Made by a program: the position numbers and the translations under genes. Source: Colwellia echini (GTDB lineage Bacteria > Pseudomonadota > Gammaproteobacteria > Enterobacterales > Alteromonadaceae). From it: a stretch of 64,000 nucleotides of DNA. Where the stretch lies: assembly GCF_002843355.2 (NCBI RefSeq), contig NZ_PJAI02000002.1, positions 1-64,000 of the forward strand, given 5' to 3'. Below, piece by piece: positions 39,504 through 50,224 of this stretch (within the stretch, counting starts at the first letter, position 1; every line of letters starts with the position of its first letter). The notes beneath the pieces were generated by a model, which worked only from the letters and a program-made list of their open reading frames with translations, made no database searches and was not told where the DNA came from.

Positions 39504-39721
39504 GTTTATTTGACCAATAGAGGTTAAAAATTGACGTAAATAAGACCTAAAAAATAAATTAAATAATAGCTGCAGAAGAATATCCGTAGAATAATATATG
39601 CAGTATTAGCTGAAATAAGATCTTAAAATAATACGTAAAAGTTTACTAACAAACGCGACAGTATTTGAGGCGCTAAATCAGAGGCGCAAAATTATAACAT
39701 GAGCCTGTGGAAGGATATAGG

Positions 39722-40246
39722 TTAAAGATTAGATTTTAATTGTGATAATTCAATTTTATTACCTGCTAGGTAATCTTCAATACACTCTAATACCATAGTG
39801 CTGCGTAATTGCGCTTGTTTTTGCTTTATTTGTTCAAAGGTAAACCAATGAGTAGCAATTATATCATCATCTTGAGGTTGCCCTGTTAGAAACTCTTCAA
39901 GCTCAATAACAAAACAAAAACGTAAAAAATATAAGGCGAGATCTGGTCGATGATGATAATAAATACCACAAAGATGATTAGGTGAAAGATTAAGCCCTGT
40001 TTCTTCAAACACCTCACGTTCTATGGCGCAGATTAAGTTTTCATGTGCTTCTAAATGCCCAGCAGGTTGATTATAAACAAGACGGTTATTGTCCAGTTCT
40101 TCAACCAGTAAAAACTTACCTTGGCAATGAATAACCGCCGCTACTGTGGTGTTAGGTTTAAATTGAGAAGCACCATGTTCATTATTTTGGTTATGCTGCG
40201 TTATTGAAGTAACTGTTTTGTTAAGACTCAATTTTATATTCCCCAT
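39722..40246 (-). CDS. nudJ: NUDIX hydrolase, NudJ-like
   Basis: The protein has the full Nudix box, [23 protein letters not shown], and the NudJ-specific start of domain [23 protein letters not shown]. coli NudJ hydrolyses thiamine pyrophosphate and nucleoside di- and triphosphates. Start is uncertain: the ATG at 40246 gives 174 residues and overlaps rluE by 26 bp but lacks a Shine-Dalgarno; a TTG at 40231 follows GGGGA at good spacing. Either adds an N-terminal tail absent from the E. coli protein. The position after rluE and before mnmA is the E. coli order. Confidence 0.92.
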   Translation of the reverse strand: MGNIKLSLNKTVTSITQHNQNNEHGASQFKPNTTVAAVIHCQGKFLLVEELDNNRLVYNQPAGHLEAHENLICAIEREVFEETGLNLSPNHLCGIYYHHRPDLALYFLRFCFVIELEEFLTGQPQDDDIIATHWFTFEQIKQKQAQLRSTMVLECIEDYLAGNKIELSQLKSNL

Positions 40247-40829
40247 TGTTAATATTATCGATGGTCCAATTACCAATGCGATATCTAATGAGTCGCAAAG
40301 TAGGGTAACCAATATTGGCGGTCATACGTCTTACTTGTCTGTTACGACCTTCACTTATAGTAACTTCTAGCCAAGTGGTAGGAATACTTGCACGCTCTCT
40401 AATGGGGGGGATGCGATCCCAAACATTAGGTTGAAGCATAATGGCTACTTTAGCCGGCTTTGTCATACCGTCTTTTAATTCTACGCCACGTCGTAATTTT
40501 TCTAAATCTGACTCTTGGGGAGCACCTTCAACTTGAACCCAATAAGTTTTCTCGGTTTTTTTTACGGGGTTAGCAATTTGATGCTGTAACTGACCATCAT
40601 TGGTAAGTAATAACAAGCCTTCACTGTCTCTATCAAGACGACCTGCAGCATAAACTTCGGGGATATTGATAAACTCTTTTAAGGTTCTGCGTTCGCCTTC
40701 ATCGGTGAATTGAGATAACACGTCAAATGGTTTATTGAAAAGAATCACCTTTCGCTCTTTAGGGGCAGATCTACTTTTGAGAGTTGATTTATTTGATACT
40801 GAGCGAGAAAATTTTTTGGTTTGCTTCAT
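40221..40829 (-). CDS. rluE: 23S rRNA pseudouridine synthase, RluE-like
   Basis: The 202-residue RsuA/RluB/E/F-family protein has a basic N-terminal tail (about 1-27). The catalytic motif [17 protein letters not shown] (about 63-79) contains the nucleophilic aspartate. [28 protein letters not shown] lies near the C-terminus. It lacks an S4 domain, as RluE does. RluE modifies U2457 of E. coli 23S rRNA. It is divergent from icd and overlaps nudJ, the same arrangement as in E. coli, which supports the assignment. Confidence 0.93.
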   Translation of the reverse strand: MKQTKKFSRSVSNKSTLKSRSAPKERKVILFNKPFDVLSQFTDEGERRTLKEFINIPEVYAAGRLDRDSEGLLLLTNDGQLQHQIANPVKKTEKTYWVQVEGAPQESDLEKLRRGVELKDGMTKPAKVAIMLQPNVWDRIPPIRERASIPTTWLEVTISEGRNRQVRRMTANIGYPTLRLIRYRIGNWTIDNINNGEYKIES

Positions 40830-43477
<2,648 letters not shown>

Positions 43478-43550
43478 TCTTGTTTTATAAAGATAATCTT
43501 TATAAATAATATAGGTTATCTAATAAAGCCGTTAAGTAAAAAAATAGACT

Positions 43551-43582
43551 AAAAAGCTAAGTAGAAATACTTAGCTTTTTTT
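43551..43582 (+). terminator. Rho-independent terminator after icd
   Basis: AAAAAGCTAAGTA pairs with TACTTAGCTTTTT around GAAA, a perfect 13-bp stem with a stable tetraloop and trailing T residues. Confidence 0.92.
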
Positions 43583-43753
43583 GTTTAAAATTTTTGATTT
43601 AATATTTTTGAATAGTAACGGCTATATATTTTATATAGAAAAATAAAAGCTAGGAGAATCAGAGTGGGGGCTATTAATTAATCTTCTGCGCTATACTCCT
43701 TACCTTAACTCGATATTAGGCGCGCTAGTGCTAAAAGCTAATGCTATAAATTA
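43583..43753. other. Non-coding gap between icd and cspD terminators
   Basis: The gap between the two facing terminators contains no convincing gene. The only Shine-Dalgarno-like start (AGGAG then GTG at 43662) opens a six-codon frame. Confidence 0.5.
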
Positions 43754-43781
43754 AAAAACACAGCGAAGGGGCTGTGTTTTT
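43754..43781 (-). terminator. Rho-independent terminator of cspD
   Basis: AAAAACACAGC pairs with GCTGTGTTTTT around a six-base loop, 27 bp beyond the cspD stop on the minus strand. Confidence 0.9.
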
Positions 43782-43807
43782 GGATTTACTCTGTAAGCGC
43801 AACGTTT

Positions 43808-44026
43808 TTATTCTGTTTCGTCTTCGGCTAGTTTAATGCTTGCTGCATGATGTCCTTTAGGACCATCATTAAGCTCGTAGTCGACATCTTGACCAGCTTT
43901 TAATGTACGATACCCATCCATTTCTATCGTTGAATAGTGTGCGAAAATATCATCACCACCACTATCAGGACGAATAAAACCAAAACCTTTTGCATTATTA
44001 AACCATTTAACTGTACCGTGTGCCAT
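43808..44026 (-). CDS. cspD: Cold-shock-domain protein, CspD-like
   Basis: The 72-residue protein is a single cold-shock domain with RNP1 KGFGFI and RNP2 DIFAHY, which bind single-stranded nucleic acid. The C-terminal tail LAEDETE and the position divergent from clpS-clpA match E. coli CspD, a stationary-phase DNA-replication inhibitor, rather than CspA. The leader between it and clpS is 269 bp and AT-rich. CspD in E. coli is itself a Lon substrate; nothing here shows how this one is controlled. Confidence 0.9.
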   Translation of the reverse strand: MAHGTVKWFNNAKGFGFIRPDSGGDDIFAHYSTIEMDGYRTLKAGQDVDYELNDGPKGHHAASIKLAEDETE

Positions 44027-44295
44027 ACTTCAACTTCCTTTTATATCCTTTAGTATCAAATTATGTTTTACTTATATTTAATTTATTTGGTTTAACTAAC
44101 CAATGAACATATACAAGTAAACACATAGACAACAAACTAACATAAGTGACTAAATTATAGCCACCCTTAGAATCCTAGATACATTATAAAATTAGTCAAG
44201 TTAAATAATTACTTTTTTAAGTTTTATTAACAAAATGACACACAAAACACATAGAAAGTTACTGCAAAAGTAAAATGAGAGACTAAGATAAAGAT

Positions 44296-44616
44296 ATGAC
44301 CAATTGGAAAGAGTTAATTGACACGCAAGGCATTGTTGAAGAAGATGTTAAAGATCAACTAGAAGAGCCGGCTAAATACCATGTTTTTTTACTTAATGAT
44401 GACTATACCCCAATGGATTTTGTTGTAGATGTATTGTGTAACTTTTTTAATAAAAGCGAAGAACAAGCAACAGACATTATGTTAACCATTCATTATAAAG
44501 GCAAAGGACTTTGTGGCACATATACTGCAGAGATAGCAGAAACAAAAGTAGAGAATGTTGTTCAGTACGCTTTGGATAATCAACACCCATTAAAGTGTGT
44601 GATGGAAAAAGCCTAA
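44296..44616 (+). CDS. clpS: ClpS, adaptor for ClpAP
   Basis: ClpS delivers N-degron proteins to ClpAP. The 106 residues have the flexible N-terminal tail (about 1-25), the core [20 protein letters not shown] with acidic residues for binding the substrate alpha-amino group, and the [20 protein letters not shown] segment. Length equals E. coli ClpS. clpA begins 20 bp after its stop, so the two form an operon. Confidence 0.98.
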   Translation: MTNWKELIDTQGIVEEDVKDQLEEPAKYHVFLLNDDYTPMDFVVDVLCNFFNKSEEQATDIMLTIHYKGKGLCGTYTAEIAETKVENVVQYALDNQHPLKCVMEKA

Positions 44617-44636
44617 AGTTATAATTTGGAGTAGCT

Positions 44637-46895
44637 ATGCTAAACAAAGACTTAGAAGTATCATTAAATTTAGCTTTTCGCCAAGCTAAAGAATCTCGTC
44701 ACGAGTTTATGACGGTAGAGCATTTATTGTTGGCATTATTAGATAACCCTTCAGCAATTGAAGTACTCGGAGCCTGTGGGGCTGATTTGGTAAGTTTGCG
44801 TAAAAGTTTACTTGATTTTATAAGCGAAACGACCCCGATTTTCCCAGCAGGTGAAGACGAGCGAGAAACACAACCCACGTTAGGTTTTCAACGCGTATTA
44901 CAGCGTGCAGTTTTTCATGTTCAATCGTCAGGTAAAAACGAAGTAAGTGGCTCTAATGTATTAGTGGCTATTTTTAGTGAACAAGAATCACAAGCAGCTT
45001 ATATTTTAAAGAAATCAGACATTAGCCGTTTAGATATTGTTAATTATCTTTCTCATGGTATTGCTAAAGTGGATGAAAATGATGTGTCTCGTCCTTTAGA
45101 CGGTGAAGCACATGCAGAAGAAGAACCTCGTACCATAGAAAACTTTTCAGTTAACCTTAATGAAGAATCGTTAAAAGGCAATATTGACCCGTTAATTGGT
45201 CGTGATGATGAGCTTGAACGTACACTACAGGTATTAAGTCGTCGGAGAAAAAATAATCCATTATTTGTTGGCGAAGCAGGAGTTGGTAAAACAGCTATAG
45301 CAGAAGGGCTAGCGAATCTTATTGTCGCTAAAAAAGTGCCTGAATTTTTAGCTAATGCAACTATTTATTCGTTAGATATGGGCGCACTTTTAGCGGGCAC
45401 TAAATACCGAGGCGATTTTGAAAAACGTTTTAAATCTTTATTGAAAGACTTGGAAGCTGATAAAAATGCAGTGTTATTTATAGATGAGATTCACACTATA
45501 ATTGGCGCAGGCGCAGCGTCTGGAGGCATGATGGATGCATCTAATCTACTTAAACCGCTTTTATCCGCAGGAAAAATAAGGTGTTTAGGTTCAACAACGT
45601 ATCAAGAATATCAAAGTATCTTTGAAAAAGATCGTGCTTTAGCTCGTCGTTTTCAAAAAATAGATATTGCAGAGCCAAGTGTTGCTGATACCACGAAAAT
45701 ACTACAAGGCTTGAAAGAAAAATACGAAACTCATCACGGTATTCGTTACACAAGCAAAGCCTTACATGCAGCAGCTGAGCTTTCAGCTAAATATATAAAT
45801 GAACGTTTTCTTCCGGATAAAGCCATTGATGTTATCGATGAAGCCGGTGCTAAGCAGCAATTAGTGGCCGCCAGTAAACGTAAAAAAGTGATTAATAATA
45901 CAGATATTGAAAATATTGTTGCAAAAATGGCAAGGATTCCTGAAAAATCAGTATCATCGAATGAAAAAGATAGCCTTAAGAATCTTGACCGTAATTTAAA
46001 ACTTGTCGTCTTTGGCCAAGATAAAGCAGTAGATGAACTTACTTCAGTCATTCGTCTATCTCGAGCAGGGTTAGGTAATGATGAAAAACCAATAGGCTCT
46101 TTCTTATTTGCAGGCCCTACAGGGGTTGGTAAAACAGAGATTACTAAACAATTAGCGAAAATATTGGGAGTAGAGCTACTGCGTTTTGATATGTCAGAGT
46201 ACATGGAAAAACATGCGGTAAGTCGTCTTATTGGCGCTCCTCCAGGCTATGTTGGTTACGAGCAAGGTGGTTTGTTAACTGATGCCGTTTTAAAGAATCC
46301 TCATGCAGTTGTTCTATTAGATGAAATAGAAAAAGCGCATGAAGATGTTTATAACATTTTATTGCAAGTTATGGATCACGGTACTTTAACAGATAATAAC
46401 GGTCGTAAAGCAGACTTTAGAAATATTATTCTTGTCTTAACAACAAATGCAGGTGTTCAAGAAACGATACGTCAATCTATTGGCTTTAAGCAACAAGATC
46501 ATAGTTTAGATGCATTAAGTGAAATTAATAAAGTATTCTCGCCTGAATTTAGAAACCGCTTAGATAATATTATTTGGTTCGATCATTTAGACAATATAGT
46601 TATCCATCAAGTAGTAGATAAATTTATTGTTGAATTACAAGCTCAGCTTGATGAAAAGGGCGTTTCTTTAGAATTAACTAAACAAGCGAAGCAATGGTTA
46701 GCTGAGAATGGTTATGATAAATCTATGGGCGCACGGCCTATGTCTCGCTTAATTCAAGAGCATTTGAAGAAAGCGTTAGCAAATGAGTTATTGTTCGGTG
46801 AATTAACGCATGGTGGCATTGCCAAAGTTGATGTGAAGAAAGGTAAATTAGTTATTAATTATGAAAATAAAAAAGAGCTAGTGAGCGAAAAGTAA
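44637..46895 (+). CDS. clpA: ClpA, ATPase subunit of the ClpAP protease
   Basis: ClpA unfolds substrates and feeds them to ClpP. The 752 residues contain an N-domain with two Clp-N repeats (about 1-145), AAA module D1 with Walker [10 protein letters not shown] (about 214-222), AAA module D2 with Walker [10 protein letters not shown], and a C-terminal small domain. The ClpP-docking tripeptide is IGF (in QSIGFKQQD) where E. coli has IGL. It follows clpS after 20 bp and ends before a terminator shared with the convergent flavoprotein gene. Confidence 0.98.
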   Translation: MLNKDLEVSLNLAFRQAKESRHEFMTVEHLLLALLDNPSAIEVLGACGADLVSLRKSLLDFISETTPIFPAGEDERETQPTLGFQRVLQRAVFHVQSSGKNEVSGSNVLVAIFSEQESQAAYILKKSDISRLDIVNYLSHGIAKVDENDVSRPLDGEAHAEEEPRTIENFSVNLNEESLKGNIDPLIGRDDELERTLQVLSRRRKNNPLFVGEAGVGKTAIAEGLANLIVAKKVPEFLANATIYSLDMGALLAGTKYRGDFEKRFKSLLKDLEADKNAVLFIDEIHTIIGAGAASGGMMDASNLLKPLLSAGKIRCLGSTTYQEYQSIFEKDRALARRFQKIDIAEPSVADTTKILQGLKEKYETHHGIRYTSKALHAAAELSAKYINERFLPDKAIDVIDEAGAKQQLVAASKRKKVINNTDIENIVAKMARIPEKSVSSNEKDSLKNLDRNLKLVVFGQDKAVDELTSVIRLSRAGLGNDEKPIGSFLFAGPTGVGKTEITKQLAKILGVELLRFDMSEYMEKHAVSRLIGAPPGYVGYEQGGLLTDAVLKNPHAVVLLDEIEKAHEDVYNILLQVMDHGTLTDNNGRKADFRNIILVLTTNAGVQETIRQSIGFKQQDHSLDALSEINKVFSPEFRNRLDNIIWFDHLDNIVIHQVVDKFIVELQAQLDEKGVSLELTKQAKQWLAENGYDKSMGARPMSRLIQEHLKKALANELLFGELTHGGIAKVDVKKGKLVINYENKKELVSEK

Positions 46896-46925
46896 AATAA
46901 GCAATTAATCTTAAATAAAGTAATT

Positions 46926-46963
46926 AAAGCCTAATATAAATATTAATTATATTAGGCTTTTTT
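46926..46963. terminator. Bidirectional terminator between clpA and the siderophore-interacting protein gene
   Basis: AAAGCCTAATATAA pairs with TTATATTAGGCTTT, a perfect 14-bp stem with a 7-nt loop. A T-run follows on the plus strand and AAATTA gives a shorter one on the minus strand. Confidence 0.88.
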
Positions 46964-46994
46964 GTGAAAAATTAATCAGGTTTACTATTAAAAC

Positions 46995-47708
46995 TTAGGC
47001 TTTCCAATAACCCGAAGCATAGGTTTGTTTGTTGGTATATCCGGGCATCTCTTTTACAAAATCTTTAAGTTGTTTTACCTGGCGAATTTCTCCAGCAATA
47101 AATATTGCCGGTTCTCCAGGCAGCCAAGTGCTAGTTTTTAAGGCCTCTAACAGTGCGTTTTTACTCAAGTCAGAATTAATTACCCAGCAAATGTTAATAC
47201 CTTTAGGTGCGCGGATAACCTGTTTATCTTGCGCTGACGGCACTTGAAAAATAGCAGCACCTTTTGCGTCTTCAGGTAGTTTTTCTATTACAGCGGCAGC
47301 AGCTGGCAGCGCGGTAAGGTCAGCAACAAATAAGTGCCAGTCAGCATTATAGTTTGTATGCTTGGTATCTCCAGGCCCAGCAATACCCAAGTAATCGCCA
47401 ATTTTTGCATTACTTGCCCAATTAGTACCTAAACCTTGATGATCATTCACGGCAAAATCAACGGTGAGTGCTTTACTTACCTTATCAAAAGCGCGAATTG
47501 TGTATGAACGCATCCATTTTTTAAAGCCAAAATACATGCCTAATTTAGGTTTTGTTTTTCCTGGTTGTGGAAAAATAGCTTTAAAGTGTGCGCTTTCTTG
47601 ATCTAACGGAAAGTCCGTTAAATCGTCACCTGTTAAAGTGATACGGCGCATATGTGGACCTAAGTCTTCTATTTGAGCAACTTGTGTCATTCGCATTTTC
47701 ATAAACAT
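46995..47708 (-). CDS. Siderophore-interacting (ViuB-like) flavoprotein
   Basis: The 237-residue protein belongs to the SIP/ViuB family, FAD-dependent reductases that free iron from ferric siderophores with NAD(P)H. The FAD-binding motif RSYTIRAFD (about 67-75) is followed by GIAGPGDTK and the C-terminal SIP domain (YNADWHLFVADLTALPAAAAVIEKLP). It probably starts at one of the clustered methionines MFMKMRM; the first is used. It lies 10 bp downstream of the DUF2798-like gene, so the two are likely co-transcribed and under the divergent MarR regulator. No Fur box was recognised. Confidence 0.88.
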   Translation of the reverse strand: MFMKMRMTQVAQIEDLGPHMRRITLTGDDLTDFPLDQESAHFKAIFPQPGKTKPKLGMYFGFKKWMRSYTIRAFDKVSKALTVDFAVNDHQGLGTNWASNAKIGDYLGIAGPGDTKHTNYNADWHLFVADLTALPAAAAVIEKLPEDAKGAAIFQVPSAQDKQVIRAPKGINICWVINSDLSKNALLEALKTSTWLPGEPAIFIAGEIRQVKQLKDFVKEMPGYTNKQTYASGYWKA

Positions 47709-47718
47709 CTCCCTAATA

Positions 47719-48210
47719 TTAGCTTTTCATAAAGGATTCTAATTTTGGTTTAATCACTAATGCCATCAACATCGCTATAATTAAGCCAAACGGTAGTGCG
47801 GCAAAAAAGTTATGGCTCCACATAATTGAAAACTCGTTTAAGTCAGTAAAACCAATATGATTAATGGTTGAAGTCGCTGCCATGGCTGTCTCCATAACTA
47901 CTGCCATCACAACACCTGTTAGTAGCTTTTGCGACAGGGCGCTAGCACCAGATAATACTTTTTCAATTAACTTACTCACTAATCCCATAACAATTATGCC
48001 GATAGGTAGTGCAACTAAACCAGCAAAAATAAAGGCAGATGCCCATTGGTTTAGAAAGGTTTCACTACCGTTACGGTTTGCAAAACTCATAATGCCTGTC
48101 AGCGAACCACAAATGGTGATCATAATAAGTGCGATAATGGCAATTTTTTGATAAACAGGACGGCTTCCTGAATTTGATTGTTCGGTAAAAGAGTGGGTTA
48201 CTACTGTCAT
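47719..48210 (-). CDS. DUF2798-like inner-membrane protein
   Basis: The 163-residue protein has about four hydrophobic segments (about 23-42, 56-77, 91-112, 130-153). The two-helix motifs LNQWASAFIFAGLVALPIGIIVMG and MWSHNFFAALPFGLIIAMLMA have the W/N...P pattern of DUF2798 repeats. Function is not known. It is first in a two-gene unit with the siderophore-interacting flavoprotein, divergent from a MarR gene, with a dyad in the shared promoter region. Confidence 0.75.
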   Translation of the reverse strand: MTVVTHSFTEQSNSGSRPVYQKIAIIALIMITICGSLTGIMSFANRNGSETFLNQWASAFIFAGLVALPIGIIVMGLVSKLIEKVLSGASALSQKLLTGVVMAVVMETAMAATSTINHIGFTDLNEFSIMWSHNFFAALPFGLIIAMLMALVIKPKLESFMKS

Positions 48211-48242
48211 ATATGCTCCTTGTGTATTGCAGTCTTTAACTA

Positions 48243-48290
48243 TAGTTGATAATATCTACTATAATTTAATATGGTTGATTGTGTCAACTA
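48243..48290. promoter_or_regulatory. Candidate MarR operator in the divergent promoter
   Basis: GTTGA-TTGTG-TCAAC (48274-48288) is a dyad of the size MarR proteins bind. A second TTGA half-site in TAGTTGA (48243-48249) pairs with TCAACTA (48284-48290). TATAAT at 48260-48265 is a good -10 for the marR strand and lies between them, so binding would block it. Confidence 0.6.
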
Positions 48291-48311
48291 GTTTTTTGGT
48301 GGGGATTATTT

Positions 48312-48740
48312 ATGGCAGATATAAGTACAGTAGAAACGCTAAGATCTTTAGCTCATGGTGTTAAAAAACAGTTAGCTATTCAATTAGAAGCAGAAGACCT
48401 TGGCCTTGTTCCTATGCAAGTCAGGGTAATGAAGACCATTGATAAATGTTCACCTTGTACCGCGTTAGACGTAGCTAATTTTTTACAGCGAGATAAAGCA
48501 CAAATAACTCGGTTAGTGAATGGCTTACTAGAGCAGGGGTTAATTGAAAAAGTGCCAAACCCACAAGACAAACGCAGCCAATTTTTATTGTTAAGTAAAG
48601 AGGGCGGTAAAATACAACAAAGCTTAGCCAAAATTACTAAGCGAGCAGAGAAGTCTATGATTGCAGGAATAGCCGACGAGGAAATGCAAAGCTTTTTAGT
48701 GATTGCTCAAAAAATGCTTAAAAACGTAGAAAATAAATAG
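48312..48740 (+). CDS. MarR-family transcriptional regulator
   Basis: The 142-residue protein has a winged helix-turn-helix (about 35-95) with CTALDVANFLQRDKAQITRLVNGLLEQGLIEKVPNPQDKRSQFLLLSKEG, the MarR signature including the wing DKRSQ. Flanking helices would form the dimer. The ATG at 48312 is chosen over an upstream GTG because MADISTVETL begins the first helix. It diverges from the DUF2798/siderophore-interacting pair with a dyad between, so it is the likely repressor of that pair and of itself. The ligand is unknown. Confidence 0.9.
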   Translation: MADISTVETLRSLAHGVKKQLAIQLEAEDLGLVPMQVRVMKTIDKCSPCTALDVANFLQRDKAQITRLVNGLLEQGLIEKVPNPQDKRSQFLLLSKEGGKIQQSLAKITKRAEKSMIAGIADEEMQSFLVIAQKMLKNVENK

Positions 48741-48800
48741 TAATTGCTCAGTTTATCAAATATATGAAAGTCACCAATAAAACACAGGAAAACTATAGAC

Positions 48801-48833
48801 GAAAAAAAAACACGATATATATCGTGGTTTTTT
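48801..48833. terminator. Distal terminator of the tRNA-Asn array and of marR
   Basis: The AT-rich palindrome CACGATATATATCGTG is flanked by A and T runs, so it can end transcription from either side. It is a duplicate of the terminator at 48971-49000, including the preceding CTATAGACGAAAAAAA. Confidence 0.85.
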
Positions 48834-48837
48834 AATG

Positions 48838-48943
48838 TGGCTCCCAACTCTTTGTTTAAGCAAAAGGCTCGAACCAGTGACACATGCTGTTTATTATAGA
48901 GAGTACAGTCCATCGCTTTAGTAACTGGATATTCAGGGAGGGA
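48838..48943 (-). pseudogene. Degenerate tRNA-Asn copy 1
   Basis: It retains the 3' end TGGCTCCC..., the T-arm GGCTCGAACCAGTG and part of the anticodon arm AGTCCATCGCT. The acceptor and D arms are degraded and the anticodon is lost through an insertion. The inserted CTGTTTATTATAGAGAGTAC is at the same point as in the other degenerate copy. Confidence 0.8.
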
Positions 48944-48970
48944 ACAAGTAAAGTTATTTTCTATAGACGA

Positions 48971-49000
48971 AAAAAAACCACGATATATATCGTGGTTTTT
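48971..49000 (-). terminator. Proximal terminator of the tRNA-Asn array
   Basis: AAAAACCACGATATATATCGTGGTTTTT-type palindrome: a perfect 14-bp stem with no separate loop sequence, 5 bp after the tRNA CCA end on the minus strand. Confidence 0.88.
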
Positions 49001-49004
49001 AATG

Positions 49005-49080
49005 TGGCTCCCCAAACTGGGCTCGAACCAGTGACACATGGATTAACAGTCCATCGCTCTACCAACTGAGCTATTGGGGA
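49005..49080 (-). tRNA. tRNA-Asn (GUU)
   Basis: The 76-nt tRNA reads TCCCCAATAGCTCAG from 49080, with acceptor TCCCCAA/TTGGGGA, D-arm GCTC/GAGC, anticodon arm ATGGA-CTGTTAA-TCCAT with GTT at positions 34-36, T-arm ACTGG/CCAGT and encoded CCA. It is identical to the two other intact copies. Confidence 0.98.
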
Positions 49081-49119
49081 ATAAACTTTTTTAACTTCTG
49101 TTTATTATGAAGTTTAATG

Positions 49120-49195
49120 TGGCTCCCCAAACTGGGCTCGAACCAGTGACACATGGATTAACAGTCCATCGCTCTACCAACTGAGCTATTGGGGA
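49120..49195 (-). tRNA. tRNA-Asn (GUU), second copy
   Basis: Identical 76-nt sequence with anticodon GTT and encoded CCA, 39 bp from the next copy on the same strand. Confidence 0.98.
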
Positions 49196-49306
49196 ATTAT
49201 TCGTTTTGTTTATTAATTGGTGTTAATAAACGCATAATTGATACTTGGTTATTAAATGATGATATGCGTTACCATATTATATTTAATTATCAATCACGCT
49301 GTAATG

Positions 49307-49407
49307 TGGCTCCCCAAACTGGGTTCGGAAAACCAATCAGTGACACATGCTATTTATTATAGACAGTACAGTTCATCGCTCTACTACTCTAGCATCTATC
49401 GCTATTT
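49307..49407 (-). pseudogene. Degenerate tRNA-Asn copy 2
   Basis: The 3' part TGGCTCCCCAAACTGGGTTCG is intact, but the T-arm carries an insertion, the anticodon is replaced by CTATTTATTATAGACAGTAC and the D and acceptor arms have decayed. It shares the anticodon-site insertion with copy 1. Confidence 0.8.
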
Positions 49408-49411
49408 AATG

Positions 49412-49487
49412 TGGCTCCCCAAACTGGGCTCGAACCAGTGACACATGGATTAACAGTCCATCGCTCTACCAACTGAGCTATTGGGGA
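49412..49487 (-). tRNA. tRNA-Asn (GUU), third copy, promoter-proximal
   Basis: Identical 76-nt sequence with anticodon GTT and encoded CCA. It is the first gene after the promoter at 49521-49549. Confidence 0.98.
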
Positions 49488-49520
49488 ATCTCGATTAACC
49501 TCATCGGCTAACGGGGCGGA

Positions 49521-49549
49521 ATATTAAAGACCTGTGGCTTAAGTGTCAA
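49521..49549 (-). promoter_or_regulatory. Strong promoter of the tRNA-Asn array
   Basis: On the minus strand a consensus -35 TTGACA (49549-49544) is 17 bp from a near-consensus -10 TAATAT (49526-49521). A GC-rich discriminator (TCCGCCCCG) follows, typical of stringently controlled stable-RNA promoters. The first tRNA starts 33 bp after the -10. Confidence 0.92.
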
Positions 49550-50224
49550 CACAAAAACAATAAAAATTTGAAAAATAAATCTGTTTGTTGAATTTACATT
49601 CAAAAAAGATGAATTCACAACAAAAGTAGTGTGTTTTTCATCCATGTAAATTTTGTTTTATGATTAACGGTTGAAAATTAAGCTTATATTTAGTTATCCA
49701 CTATTCCTGTGGATAAGTATGTGGGTTAAAGTGTTAATCTTTGTACATTTTTCAATTTTATTGGCCTAGCTTTAAGTCAATATAAAAGTAATATATTTTA
49801 AAGTCTTTATTTTTCAGTTGCTTATTGTTTTTATCGTTTTTTTAATAAATGAGATTGATTTTTAACCACAGCCAAAAATGACTGTTGTTAACTGTGCGTT
49901 GTTTTATTACAAGATGTTTATTTAATTGAAAATTCGAGATTAATCTTTCTAATATTAACCTATTGCATAAAATAATGGGGTCAATAAATATTAAATAACT
50001 ATCGATAACGCTACTTTCGTAAATATGCTAACAATAAATAGCCAATAACTATTAAATAGGGACTAGGTAAAAGTAGTTTAATCTTTTACAATGTATTGCC
50101 GCTTATTATTCACCTCAACGACAATAGAGTCTTTAATTAACCTTTCGATTGTAAATAGACGTTATTATAGAAAATTAACATGACTTTATTAATAAACAGA
50201 CGCGATTAAAACTGATACTACTCA
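49550..50224. other. AT-rich intergenic region before the MATE gene
   Basis: About 675 bp with no supportable gene. It holds the paired DnaA-box-like sites at 49694-49716, several A/T tracts and an imperfect dyad CACAG...CTGTG near 49866-49897. No clear promoter for the MATE gene could be fixed. Confidence 0.5.
49694..49716. other. Inverted pair of DnaA-box-like sites
   Basis: TTATCCACT (49694-49702) and TGTGGATAA (49708-49716) form 8-bp perfect inverted arms, TTATCCAC and GTGGATAA, separated by 7 bp. The second matches the DnaA consensus TTATCCACA exactly on the minus strand and the first differs in its last base. Confidence 0.5.

Noticed and set aside
45746..46204. 152-codon open frame antisense to clpA
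   Set aside because: It lies wholly within the conserved ClpA coding region and its composition reflects the complement; no start signals were seen.
48707..49441. Short open frames across the tRNA-Asn array
   Set aside because: They are translations of tRNA and terminator repeats and have no protein-like features.
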